This document shows positions 34,757-42,250 of a DNA stretch of 64,000 nucleotides, piece after piece (the first letter of the stretch is position 1; each line of letters starts with the position of its first letter). The DNA is from Halogranum amylolyticum. GTDB lineage: Archaea > Halobacteriota > Halobacteria > Halobacteriales > Haloferacaceae. A program made the translations under genes and the position numbers. Under the pieces are notes generated by a model. The model was not told the origin of the DNA. It saw only the letters and a list, made by a program, of their open reading frames with translations, and did no database searches. The DNA lies in NCBI RefSeq assembly GCF_900110465.1, contig NZ_FODV01000005.1, forward strand, positions 248,001 through 312,000, in the 5' to 3' direction.

Positions 34757-35981
34757 CTACGCCCGGACCTCCTCCGTCTGCGTGACGCCCTCTTCGCGGG
34801 CGAACCGTTTGAGCTCGGACATGGTGACGCGCTGCTTCTCGGCGCCGTAGTCCTTCACGCGGCGGGTGACCGCGCGGACCTCGTCGTCGGTCGGCTCGAA
34901 GCCGGCGTCCTCGAGTCGCTTGCGGACCGAGTGGGTGCCGGTGTGCTTGCCCAGCACGAACTCGCGGGTCGCTCCGACCATCTCCGGCGTCATGACGCCC
35001 GGCTCGAAGGTGTCGGTGTTCTCCAGCACGCCCGCGGCGTGGATGCCGCTCTCGTGGGAGAAGGCGTTGCGACCGACGACCGGTTTGTTGGCGGGGATGG
35101 GGATGTCCGAAGCCGACTCGACGAGGCGAGCCAGTTCGGTGATGCGCGTGGTGTCGACGCCAGTCTCGACGCCGTAGAGCGATTCTGCGGCCATGACGAC
35201 CTCCTCGTAGGCGGCGTTGCCGGCGCGTTCGCCGATGCCGTTGACCGAGACCTGTGCCTGGTGCGCACCGGCCTCGAAGCCTGCCATCGCGTTGGCGCTG
35301 GCGAGGCCGAAGTCGTCGTGGGCGTGAACGTCGATCTGGGCGTCCGTGTGCTCGCGAACCTTCCGGACCAGCGTGGCCATCCGAGTCGGCGTGCAGACGC
35401 CGCAGGTGTCCGGGATGTTGATCCAGTCGACGCCGGCGTCGTCGACGGCTTCGACGATGTCGACGAGGAACGACTCCTCGGTCCGGGTGGCGTCCATCGG
35501 CGAGAACATCGCGTCGACGCCGGCCTCTTTGACGCGTTCGACGGAGGCGACGGCGCGTTCGACCGCCTCTTCGCGGCTCGCGTGCATCGAATCCTGCAGC
35601 TGGACGTCGCTCGTCGAGACGAAGACGTGGACGAGGTCCACACCCGAGTCGAGTGCGGCCTCCACGTCCTTGTCGACGACGCGGGCCAGCCCGCAGGTAG
35701 TCACGTCAGTCGACGCTGCGATGTCACTGACGGCTTCGAACTCCGCGTCGGAGTTGACGGGGAACCCGGCCTCGATGACGTGGGTACCCATCTCGTCCAG
35801 TACGGCGGCGATGTCACGCTTCTCCTCGTAGCTGAACGAGGTGCGTGGCGACTGCTCGCCGTCGCGGAGCGTCGTGTCGAAAATACGTACTTCCTCTATC
35901 TCAGAAGTGTGTTCCAGTGTGCCCTGGAAGAACTCGACCCGCCGGACTGGTGTCCGACGTGTCCATGTTGTCGTTGGACAT
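34757..35981 (-). CDS. leuA: 2-isopropylmalate/citramalate synthase (LeuA family), 5' frameshift in this sequence
   Basis: Condenses acetyl-CoA with a 2-oxo acid, the entry to leucine (or, for citramalate synthases, isoleucine) synthesis. The main frame holds the catalytic FDTTLRDGEQSPRTSF, the ligands HVHAHDDFGLASANA, NGIGERAGNAAYEEV and SHESGIHAAG. It has no ATG, GTG or TTG before ATG 35791, which lies after the FDTTLRDGEQSP motif. The natural start, ATG 35981 (MSNDNMDTSD), lies 30 bases from a perfect TATATAA box but is in another frame that ends after 26 codons; the shift would fall near 35935-35943. The C-terminal leucine-binding domain is missing; length would be about 405. Confidence 0.75.
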
Positions 35982-36309
35982 TGTACTCGATGTCACGGCA
36001 GTAGCGGTATATAAGCTTGTCCCTCAGACAGTCCGCACCCCGGTGGGTATGCCAGTTGACACCACGGGTGACTCGAAGAACCGCACGACTTAATCGACTA
36101 CTGTCTCTTGTGAACACCTTATATCTAATAATATCACTTGGATGCTGAGTCACCGAGAAACAATCGTTGAATAGTATATTTTCAACTCAAAATATTTGAA
36201 TTAACTTCCGGTAGTCTCGCGCGCGCCGTCGACTGGACGAGCGTGGACTTCCGGGACGGTCGCGGGCGGTGACCGAACGCTTTTGCCACCCCCATACAAG
36301 GGAGACGGT
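35982..36309. other. non-coding, partly A+T-rich spacer between leuA and DUF5779
   Basis: This 328-base spacer holds the leuA promoter at its left end. The stretch 36090-36215 is far more A+T-rich than its surroundings, with TTATATCTAATAATATC, TAGTATATTTT and AAAATATTTGAATTAA, and a loose GTTGAA...TTCAAC stem. I see no gene in it. It could hold promoters, a regulator site or remnant foreign DNA. A TTTTG box near 36280 may serve the DUF5779 gene. Confidence 0.5.
36008..36014 (-). promoter_or_regulatory. TATA box of leuA
   Basis: TATATAA lies 27-33 bases upstream of the ATG at 35981 on the minus strand, the ideal distance for an archaeal TATA box and a leaderless mRNA. It supports 35981 as the intended leuA start. 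Confidence 0.7.
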
Positions 36310-36612
36310 ATGAGCGACTTCGACCTCGACCTGCGGGGCGCAGAGGGAGAGCTCGACGAGGACGAGATACAGGGCGACGTCGTCTTGGGCGTCCTCGACG
36401 GGAGCACCGAACCCAGCGTATGGATTCAGAGCGTCGAGCAGGGGAACGTGCTCGTGCTCGCCATCGAGGGCGACCTGAACACGCTCGCCGCGGGCTTCGC
36501 GCGTGAGGTGAAAGACATGGGTGGAGAACTGATGCACTTCCGGAAGTTCCTGGTCGTCGCACCCGAGAACGTCGACATCGACACCGACCGTCTCGCGGGC
36601 GGGTCGAACTAG
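36310..36612 (+). CDS. DUF5779 family protein
   Basis: The 100-residue protein starts MSDFDLDLRGAEGELDEDEIQGDVVLGVLDGSTEPS and has LVLAIEGDLNTLAAGFAREVKDMGGELMHFRKFLVVAPENVDID. The pattern fits the haloarchaeal DUF5779 family, for which I know no function. The compact alpha/beta sequence with a DL...GELMHFRKFLVV stretch suggests a small stable domain. Its stop overlaps that of the convergent cupin gene by three bases. Confidence 0.75.
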   Translation: MSDFDLDLRGAEGELDEDEIQGDVVLGVLDGSTEPSVWIQSVEQGNVLVLAIEGDLNTLAAGFAREVKDMGGELMHFRKFLVVAPENVDIDTDRLAGGSN

Positions 36613-37088
36613 TCGAACCGGTCTGTCTCCGCACCGCACCGAGCACACCGCAGCACGTACGTCGTGTCGCCGTCCGTCTCGGTCTCGTACGTCCGATCAG
36701 TCACGCCGCCACAGACGGGACACTCCTCCGCGATAGTCGCCTCGTCGCTGTCTTTCGGCGCTCCGACGGCGATCACTTCGATCGACTCGTCGCCGACGGC
36801 ACGAGCGCAGTTCGGGTGGTCCGGTGGGACGAAGAACGCCTCGCCCGCCTCGACGTGGTACTCTCTCTCCGGTGTCTCGACCGCGAGTTCACCGGCGACG
36901 ACGTAGAACAACTCCTCTTGTTCCGGGTGGCTGTGGTATCCCCACGGGAGTCGCTCCCCAGGGTCGGCACGGAAGACGTTGAAGCCGAACGCCGCCGCGC
37001 CGACGGCTTCGTCGACCTCCCGCTTCTCGCGGGTCGGGTTGGGTGTGTTCGGCAGGTCGTCGACGGTGACCTTTCGGTAGCCGGTCAT
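36609..37088 (-). CDS. cupin protein with C-terminal zinc ribbon
   Basis: The 159-residue protein has a single cupin barrel, with motif 1 at GYHSHPEQEELFYVVAGELAVE (metal-binding HxH and Glu) and motif 2 at PPDHPNCARAV. After it comes a four-cysteine zinc ribbon, ECPVCGGV and LRCARCGAE. The fusion suggests a small regulator or enzyme with a metal-dependent structure. Start at 37088 gives MTGYRKVTVDDLPNTP. The substrate or ligand is unknown. Confidence 0.85.
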   Translation of the reverse strand: MTGYRKVTVDDLPNTPNPTREKREVDEAVGAAAFGFNVFRADPGERLPWGYHSHPEQEELFYVVAGELAVETPEREYHVEAGEAFFVPPDHPNCARAVGDESIEVIAVGAPKDSDEATIAEECPVCGGVTDRTYETETDGDTTYVLRCARCGAETDRFD

Positions 37089-37122
37089 GGGGGGACCGTT
37101 CACGCGCGAGCGGGAAAACGGC

Positions 37123-37869
37123 TCACCTCCCGGTGAACGTGAGGAGGTGACAGTCCGGGTCTCGGACGCGGAGGCGACGGACGCCGTCGTCGCTGTCGAC
37201 GACGACGGGGTCCGAAACCCACTCGTCGACCGCCTCGACGGCCACATCCGGGTCGGCGACGGCGAGTTCGAGGTCGAGGTGGACGCCCCCGCGTGCGTCC
37301 GCGAGTCCCAACTGCGGCTCCCACAGTTCGAGGTCGAACGGGCCGCGGAGTCGAACCCGCCGCCGTTCGTCGCCACGGTCGACGACGTCGAAGCCGAGTG
37401 CGAGATAGAACGCCTCCGCGCGTGCGAGTTCTTCGACCTCGAGGACGACCTCGAAGATACCGGTGAGACCGGACCCGTCGACTCCGTTCGCACCCTCGGT
37501 CCCGTTCGCGTCCGCGTTGCCGCCGTCGGCGTCGTCGATACCGCCGATCTCGACGCAGTGGTCGTCGGGATCGTCGACGTACAGCGATCGGTAGGTGCCG
37601 AACGTGTACTCCTCCGGGTCGAGATCCGCGAAGTCGGCCAGCCAGTCGTCGTACTCGTCGGCGGGCGTGGTGAACGCGAAGTGCGTGTGGAGACCGCCAC
37701 GCGGGACGCCCGACGGTCGACGGAGCACGAGGCTCGTCTCTCCGACGGTGTACGTGACGGCCGTTTCCGAGACGTCGACGGGGTCGAGTCCGAGTCGGTC
37801 CTCGTAGAACGCGCGCGCTCGGTCGAGATACTTGACCTCGAGCCCGAGCCGGTCGAGCGCAGTGAGCAT
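37123..37869 (-). CDS. two-domain VOC family protein
   Basis: The 248-residue protein holds two VOC modules: the first begins LDRLGLEVKYLDRARAFYEDRLGL and ends at CVEIGGIDD, the second begins GIFEVVLEVEELARAEAFYLALGF and ends at CHLLTFTGR. A Gly/Asn/Ala-rich linker joins them. Such tandem proteins include extradiol dioxygenases and glyoxalase-type enzymes, or bleomycin-type binding proteins; the substrate is unknown. Metal ligands are incomplete or unclear in the second module. Confidence 0.8.
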   Translation of the reverse strand: MLTALDRLGLEVKYLDRARAFYEDRLGLDPVDVSETAVTYTVGETSLVLRRPSGVPRGGLHTHFAFTTPADEYDDWLADFADLDPEEYTFGTYRSLYVDDPDDHCVEIGGIDDADGGNADANGTEGANGVDGSGLTGIFEVVLEVEELARAEAFYLALGFDVVDRGDERRRVRLRGPFDLELWEPQLGLADARGGVHLDLELAVADPDVAVEAVDEWVSDPVVVDSDDGVRRLRVRDPDCHLLTFTGR

Positions 37870-37998
37870 AGTGGGGGTACGGGGCGGCCGACGTAAAGCC
37901 CGTGTGTGGCGTCGACGTAACCGTCGGTGAGCGCCCTAGACCCGGAGGGATACACCGGGAGACCGCCTTTTAAGCGAACTCCGCCCCTACGAACGGTC

Positions 37999-38688
37999 AT
38001 GCCGATGAAAGGCTCGGGTCAGAGCGAACTGCGCGAGATCGACCGCTGGGAGGACGGCGTCGGCTGGATCGCCTACCCCGACGAGGAGATGCAGCGGGCG
38101 AGTCACGCGTTCGTCGCTGACGACGGTAGTGTGTGGGTGGTCGACCCGGTCGACGCCGACGGGGTCGACGACCTGCTCGCGGAGTTCGGCGACGTCGCCG
38201 GCGTCGTCGTGATGCTCGACCGGCACAAGCGCGACGCGGCCGACGTCGCGAACCGTCACGACGTCTCGGTGTACGTCCCCGACTGGATGGCGGACGTCGC
38301 CTCCGAGATTGAGGCACCGGTCGAGCGGTTCGGCCGTGAACTCGCCGACACCGGCTATCAAGCCCTTACCGTCCGTGACTCGGTGGTCCCGCCGTGGCAG
38401 GAGGTCGGGCTCTACCACGAGGAGAGTGGGACGCTCGTCGTCCCCGAGTCGGTCGGGACGGCGGACTACTTCCTCGCGCCAGGCGAGCGTCTCGGCGTCC
38501 ACCCCATGCTCCGACTGTTTCCGCCGGAGCGCCAGCTGGGACGACTCTCACCGGAGCGCATCCTCGTCGGACACGGCGAGGGTGTGACCGAAGACGCGAC
38601 GTCGGCGCTCCGGGACGCACTCGACGGTGCACGCCGGCGAACGCCCGCGCTGTACGGTAAGACGCTCCGAACGTTCATTTCGGGATAG
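37999..38688 (+). CDS. MBL-fold-like protein lacking the usual metal motif
   Basis: The 229-residue protein starts MPMKGSGQSELREIDRWEDGVGWIAYPDE. A metallo-beta-lactamase outline is visible (HAFVADDGSVWVVDPVDADGVDDLLAEFGDVAGVVVMLDRHKRDAADVANRHDVSVYVP, then YHEESGTLVVPESVGTADYF and ILVGHGEGV). The HxHxDH metal site is replaced by LDRHKRDA. It may bind but not hydrolyse, or use a single metal. Other descriptions are possible; the resemblance is by eye. Confidence 0.7.
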   Translation: MPMKGSGQSELREIDRWEDGVGWIAYPDEEMQRASHAFVADDGSVWVVDPVDADGVDDLLAEFGDVAGVVVMLDRHKRDAADVANRHDVSVYVPDWMADVASEIEAPVERFGRELADTGYQALTVRDSVVPPWQEVGLYHEESGTLVVPESVGTADYFLAPGERLGVHPMLRLFPPERQLGRLSPERILVGHGEGVTEDATSALRDALDGARRRTPALYGKTLRTFISG

Positions 38689-38737
38689 TTTCATTCGTCG
38701 GAACATTTTTGTGAAGCGAGTGGAAACAGTTGGTCAT

Positions 38738-38788
38738 ATGAACACTGTGTCGGTCGACGCCGGACGCGACGGAGGTGCGGAACGGTGA
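38738..38788 (+). CDS. putative 16-codon ORF upstream of the CHAT gene
   Basis: The ATG at 38738 opens MNTVSVDAGRDGGAER and ends at a TGA that overlaps the GTG start of the CHAT gene (GTGA). A TTTTTGTGAAGCG stretch about 25-35 bases upstream, in an A+T-rich patch, may be the promoter, in which case this small ORF is the first thing translated. It has no Cys or membrane segment. It may only couple translation, or it may encode a real micropeptide. Confidence 0.45.
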   Translation: MNTVSVDAGRDGGAER

Positions 38789-40851
38789 CAGTCTCCATCG
38801 CGACACGAGAGACCGACACGGGACTCGCGGTGTCCGACGCCGTCGAACGCCGCCAGTTCGTGCTCGAGACGGAGACGGAACTGAACCCGGTCGCGGTCGA
38901 CACCGACCGGTTCTGGTTCCCCGTCGACGAGGCGGTCGGCGTCGAGACGACGTCGCTCACACTCCCGAGCGTCGTCGCCACCTACGTCCGCACGGGCGAC
39001 GGCGAGATGCTCGCGGAGGTCGATCACTTCGACAGCCACGACTTCCCGGTCGGCGAGTACAGCGTCGAACTCTGCGCGCCGATCAAGCTCTACGTCTACA
39101 CGGATGGACCGTTGACCGTCGAGTCGATGGCCGACCGGATGGAACTGCGCTTCGACGACGACGCGGAGGTGCTCGTCGGCGCGCGATCCCACCACAAGCG
39201 CCCCGAGGCGACGATCACGACGACGGCGGACCCCCGTGATCAGATGGCCGCCGTCTCGGCGCTGTCGTCGGCGCTGAAGACGACGACCTGCGAGCGCTCC
39301 TATCCGACGCTCCGGGGACATCCGCCGACGATCGAACTCGGCGACGAACTCGACGTCCCCGACGAACTGTCGTCGCCCGACACCGGCGTCCGTATCGAGA
39401 TTCCGCCGACGCGCCGCTACCTCTATCCGGTGGCACCGCTGGCGTACTATCTCGGTGCGACTGTCGAGGTCGGTCCGACCCCACGGATCGTCACGGACAG
39501 CGGGTTCGAACATCCGCTGGACTCGCCGCGCGGTTACGAGCAGGAGGTCGAGCGTGTCCTGAAACAGACGTTCTTCTTCGACTGTGTGACGCGGACGGAG
39601 GGCTACTACAAGGTCGATCTCCACGAGCGGGCCGCAGTCGAGGAGTTCGTCGCGCTCGATTTCGCCGACCTCTACGACCGCTCGCTGGCGGAGCAGCTGG
39701 AGGCGTACCTCGACGTCCCCTACGCCGTCGTCGAGGACCACGTCCCCGAGTGGAAGCTGACGACGCACGTCGACCCGACGCCCGAGAACGCCGAACTGCT
39801 CCCGTTCCTCGTCAACGACCTGGCGGTCGTCCGCCTGCCGCAGGGGCAGTCGGTGTCGCCCTCGGAGGCGCAGATGGCTGCCATCGACGACTTCACGCGC
39901 GACGACTTCACCCGAAGTGCGACGGACGGCGGCACCGGCGCACCGGCGCTCGTCCAACCCGAGCAGACCGACTCGCTCGAACAGGCGTGGGCCGGCGAGG
40001 ACGCGCCGGTCGGCGCGAGCAAGGCGTCGGTGCAGGCGTTCCGCAACCGCCTCGACCGCACCGCCTCCGACGGCGACATCGACATCACCGTCGTCTGCAA
40101 CGACGACGCGATGGGCGAGGAGGGGAACCTCGCCGAGGAGGTGTACGGTTCGCGCGAGGATCTCCCGTTCGACGTCACCATCTACCGGAACCTCTCGACG
40201 GTCGCCCTCCAGGCAGTGCTGGAGACGGAGATGGACTTCCTGCACTACATCGGTCACATCGACGACGAGGGGTTCGACTGCACCGACGGGAAACTCGACG
40301 TCGACGACCTCGACACCGTCGGCGTCGACGCGTTCCTCCTGAACGCCTGCCGCTCCTACGACCAGGGGATGGCGCTCATCGAACGCGGTGCCATCGGCGG
40401 CGTCGTCACGCTCACCGACGTCATCAACAGCGGCGCGGTGCGCGTCGGCAAGACGATGGTCCGGCTATTGAACCAGGGGTTCCCGCTGCGAGGTGCACTC
40501 AATCTCGCTAAGCAACAGTCGATCGTCGGCGGGCAGTACATCGTCGTCGGCGACGGGAACGTCGATGTGGTTCAAGCAGATGGAGGGACGCCAGCCCATT
40601 TTGATATTGAACGGCTCGACTGTGGATTTGAAGTCGCTGTTCATAGCTATCCCGCAGGTAACTGGCAGATGGGAAGTATCACTAACCTCGGTATCAGCGA
40701 CGTCGATACGAGTTACATTGCATCTGGCGAGCTCGACACATTCGAGATGTCTACCGCAGAATTAAGCGAATTTCTCGAGATGGGCAGTGCGCCAGTTCTC
40801 GTTGATGGTCAGTTCGTTTGGTCAGATGATCTAGACCTTTTGGAAGTCTAA
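38785..40851 (+). CDS. CHAT-domain (caspase-like) protein with unknown N-terminal region
   Basis: The 688-residue protein has a C-terminal CHAT-like cysteine-protease region with the probable catalytic His in DFLHYIGHIDDEGF and Cys in AFLLNACRSYDQGMALIERGAIGG, then VVTLTDVINSGAVRVGKTMVRLLNQGFPLRGALNLAKQQ. About 400 residues before it are not recognised. The start is GTG 38785, which overlaps the stop of a 16-codon ORF. The last 290 bases (from about 40560) have near 50% G+C by my count over 120 bases, far below the upstream part. Substrate and trigger are unknown. Confidence 0.75.
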   Translation: MTVSIATRETDTGLAVSDAVERRQFVLETETELNPVAVDTDRFWFPVDEAVGVETTSLTLPSVVATYVRTGDGEMLAEVDHFDSHDFPVGEYSVELCAPIKLYVYTDGPLTVESMADRMELRFDDDAEVLVGARSHHKRPEATITTTADPRDQMAAVSALSSALKTTTCERSYPTLRGHPPTIELGDELDVPDELSSPDTGVRIEIPPTRRYLYPVAPLAYYLGATVEVGPTPRIVTDSGFEHPLDSPRGYEQEVERVLKQTFFFDCVTRTEGYYKVDLHERAAVEEFVALDFADLYDRSLAEQLEAYLDVPYAVVEDHVPEWKLTTHVDPTPENAELLPFLVNDLAVVRLPQGQSVSPSEAQMAAIDDFTRDDFTRSATDGGTGAPALVQPEQTDSLEQAWAGEDAPVGASKASVQAFRNRLDRTASDGDIDITVVCNDDAMGEEGNLAEEVYGSREDLPFDVTIYRNLSTVALQAVLETEMDFLHYIGHIDDEGFDCTDGKLDVDDLDTVGVDAFLLNACRSYDQGMALIERGAIGGVVTLTDVINSGAVRVGKTMVRLLNQGFPLRGALNLAKQQSIVGGQYIVVGDGNVDVVQADGGTPAHFDIERLDCGFEVAVHSYPAGNWQMGSITNLGISDVDTSYIASGELDTFEMSTAELSEFLEMGSAPVLVDGQFVWSDDLDLLEV

Positions 40852-40853
40852 GT

Positions 40854-40988
40854 TCACGGGCCGCTGCAAGACGCAAGATGGCCTGCTGCTGCGTTCCCTG
40901 CCTGCGACAGCAGCAGCATCATCGTGAACAGCGCGCCGATCATTCGTGGGTTCTCCGCCAGGTACGCTTTGAGCATTGCGTCGGACAT
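40854..40988 (-). CDS. small membrane protein (DUF7503-like)
   Basis: The 44-residue protein begins MSDAMLKAYLAENPRMIGALF and has one membrane segment (TMMLLLSQAGNAAAGHLA). The opening and length match small haloarchaeal proteins I recall as DUF7503. A TTTATA box lies about 30 bases upstream (41016-41021 on the plus strand). Its stop codon nearly touches the CHAT stop. Confidence 0.62.
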   Translation of the reverse strand: MSDAMLKAYLAENPRMIGALFTMMLLLSQAGNAAAGHLASCSGP

Positions 40989-41015
40989 TACAACTGGTAC
41001 GATGCACCCCGATAC

Positions 41016-41021
41016 TATAAA
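41016..41021 (-). promoter_or_regulatory. TATA box of the DUF7503-like gene
   Basis: TTTATA on the minus strand lies 28-33 bases before the ATG at 40988, the expected spacing. Confidence 0.55.
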
Positions 41022-41041
41022 ATTTCCTACACTTTTCTGAC

Positions 41042-41062
41042 AGTATAAAGTAGAATTATACT
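41042..41062. promoter_or_regulatory. perfect A+T-rich inverted repeat in a divergent spacer
   Basis: AGTATAA and TTATACT are perfect complements with a 7-base spacer (AGTAGAA). Each arm contains a TATA-like core. The repeat lies between divergent genes, about 54 bases from one start and 130 from the other, so it may be a regulator site that serves both directions. Confidence 0.5.
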
Positions 41063-41191
41063 CGACCAGGTCGGGAGACACAGGGGTTCCACCTAAGTAA
41101 GAAGCGCTTACGGGGGGTTCAGGCGAGGTAAGATCCGCAGAATCGCCGACGGGGTTATGCGGGAGAGTCCCGTAGCTGTGGTGTGGTTTAC

Positions 41192-41596
41192 GTGACACGC
41201 GGTCTGCTCGACGTGCTCCTCGACCTCGCTGAGGACGCAGAGCCGAAGGAGTTGGACGTCACGCTCTCGTCGACGCCGGCCGAGAAGTTCGACACCGACC
41301 TCGGACTCGACCCCGAGACGCCAGTGCTGACGCACTTCGTCCTCCCCGAGGCGGGGTGGCCCGTCTCCGCGGTGTTCGGGATGGACATCGGCACGCCGGC
41401 GGGTCGCGGCCGGGCGCGATTCGTCACTCACCCGCAGGGTCGACTCGAAGTCACCCAGCGAGACCATCTCGCGGCCGTGGTGCTCGTGGCGGTGCCGCCG
41501 TGGGACGAGCGGTCCTACGCCGCCTTCGACCGTTCGGGACGACAGCTGGAGCTCGTCGTCCTCGACGTCGAACCGCCACAAGAGTCGTTGGCGTAG
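41192..41596 (+). CDS. small protein of unknown function
   Basis: The 134-residue protein starts from GTG 41192 (TRGLLDVLLDLAEDAEPKELDVTLSSTPAEKF); a GTG at 41183 is also in frame. A beta-rich part follows (LTHFVLPEAGWPVSAVFGMDIGTPAGRGRARFVTHPQGR; LAAVVLVAVPPWDERSYAAFDRSGRQLELVVLDVEPP). Its motif of a conserved THPQGR and a PPW could suggest an MPN-like fold, though I do not trust that. It converges on the ribbon-helix-helix gene. Confidence 0.62.
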   Translation: MTRGLLDVLLDLAEDAEPKELDVTLSSTPAEKFDTDLGLDPETPVLTHFVLPEAGWPVSAVFGMDIGTPAGRGRARFVTHPQGRLEVTQRDHLAAVVLVAVPPWDERSYAAFDRSGRQLELVVLDVEPPQESLA

Positions 41597-41624
41597 GAGT
41601 CGTCTCGGCGACGCTCCTGCTCGG

Positions 41625-41834
41625 TTACTCCAGGTAGCCGAGGTCGGTCAGCTGGTCTGCGATCTCCTCGAACTCCGCTTCGGTGAGCCGACCGGACCGC
41701 TGATGCTGGATGACGATGCTCCGGAGGAGAAAGCGGACGAGATCGCTCGTGCTGGAGAAGCTCGTCCCCTCGATCGTGTCTTCGACGCGTTCGGCGAGCT
41801 CCTTCGGGATCGAGACCGTGGTGTACTCGGTCAT
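41625..41834 (-). CDS. ribbon-helix-helix (CopG-like) DNA-binding protein
   Basis: The 69-residue protein begins MTEYTTVSIPKELAERVEDTIEGT, with a strand (TTVSIP) for major-groove contact, and continues with FSSTSDLVRFLLRSIVIQHQRSGRLTEAEFEEIADQL. The length and pattern are typical of CopG/MetJ-type dimeric repressors. It may control the neighbouring genes or itself; no partner toxin is obvious next to it. Confidence 0.8.
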   Translation of the reverse strand: MTEYTTVSIPKELAERVEDTIEGTSFSSTSDLVRFLLRSIVIQHQRSGRLTEAEFEEIADQLTDLGYLE

Positions 41835-41920
41835 AGTCGGCCGGAAGGTGTCGTGCGGGATAAGTCCTGCTTCCGGCGGTCACAGGGGGTTTTTGTCGGT
41901 CGAGTTCATACCCGGGAGCG

Positions 41921-42250
41921 ATGGGAGTCAGGCCGCCACAAGGAGGGGACGACTCAGCCCCCGACACGATCGAGTTCGGTATCGCCGCCGTGAACGCACG
42001 CCTCGACGAGACGCAGCTCACGTTCCCTGCGACACGTGAGGAGATAGTTCGGGCCGTCGACGACACTGCCGTCCCGTGTGACGCTTCCGGCAACACCCTC
42101 GATCTCGCGAAGGCGCTTGACGAACTCCCGAACGACCGGTTCGACACGGAGACGGAGCTCCTCAATCAGCTCCATCCGGTGTTCGAGGAGCACCGCACGA
42201 CGACTTCGACGAGCGTGGTCGGTCGACTCCGCGGGATGCTCCCGTTCTAA
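41921..42250 (+). CDS. DUF2795-like small protein
   Basis: The 109-residue protein starts MGVRPPQGGDDSAPDTIEFGIAAVNARL. The section LTFPATREEIVRAVDDTAVPCDASGNTLDLAKALDELPNDRFDTETELLNQLHPVF resembles the DUF2795 pattern (PATKxELVxxA...LExLPDRxYDS...V). Such small domains have no known activity. It converges on aglJ (both stops within four bases). Confidence 0.6.
   Translation: MGVRPPQGGDDSAPDTIEFGIAAVNARLDETQLTFPATREEIVRAVDDTAVPCDASGNTLDLAKALDELPNDRFDTETELLNQLHPVFEEHRTTTSTSVVGRLRGMLPF

Noticed and set aside
34757-35791. leuA starting at ATG 35791
   Set aside because: This start would remove the FDTTLRDGEQSP active site, while the promoter and an upstream ATG point to 35981, so the frameshift reading is preferred.
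41625-41834. Link of the ribbon-helix-helix protein to the sulfatase-like group through its DLGYLE C-terminus
   Set aside because: The match is five residues in a protein of unrelated fold; chance is likely.
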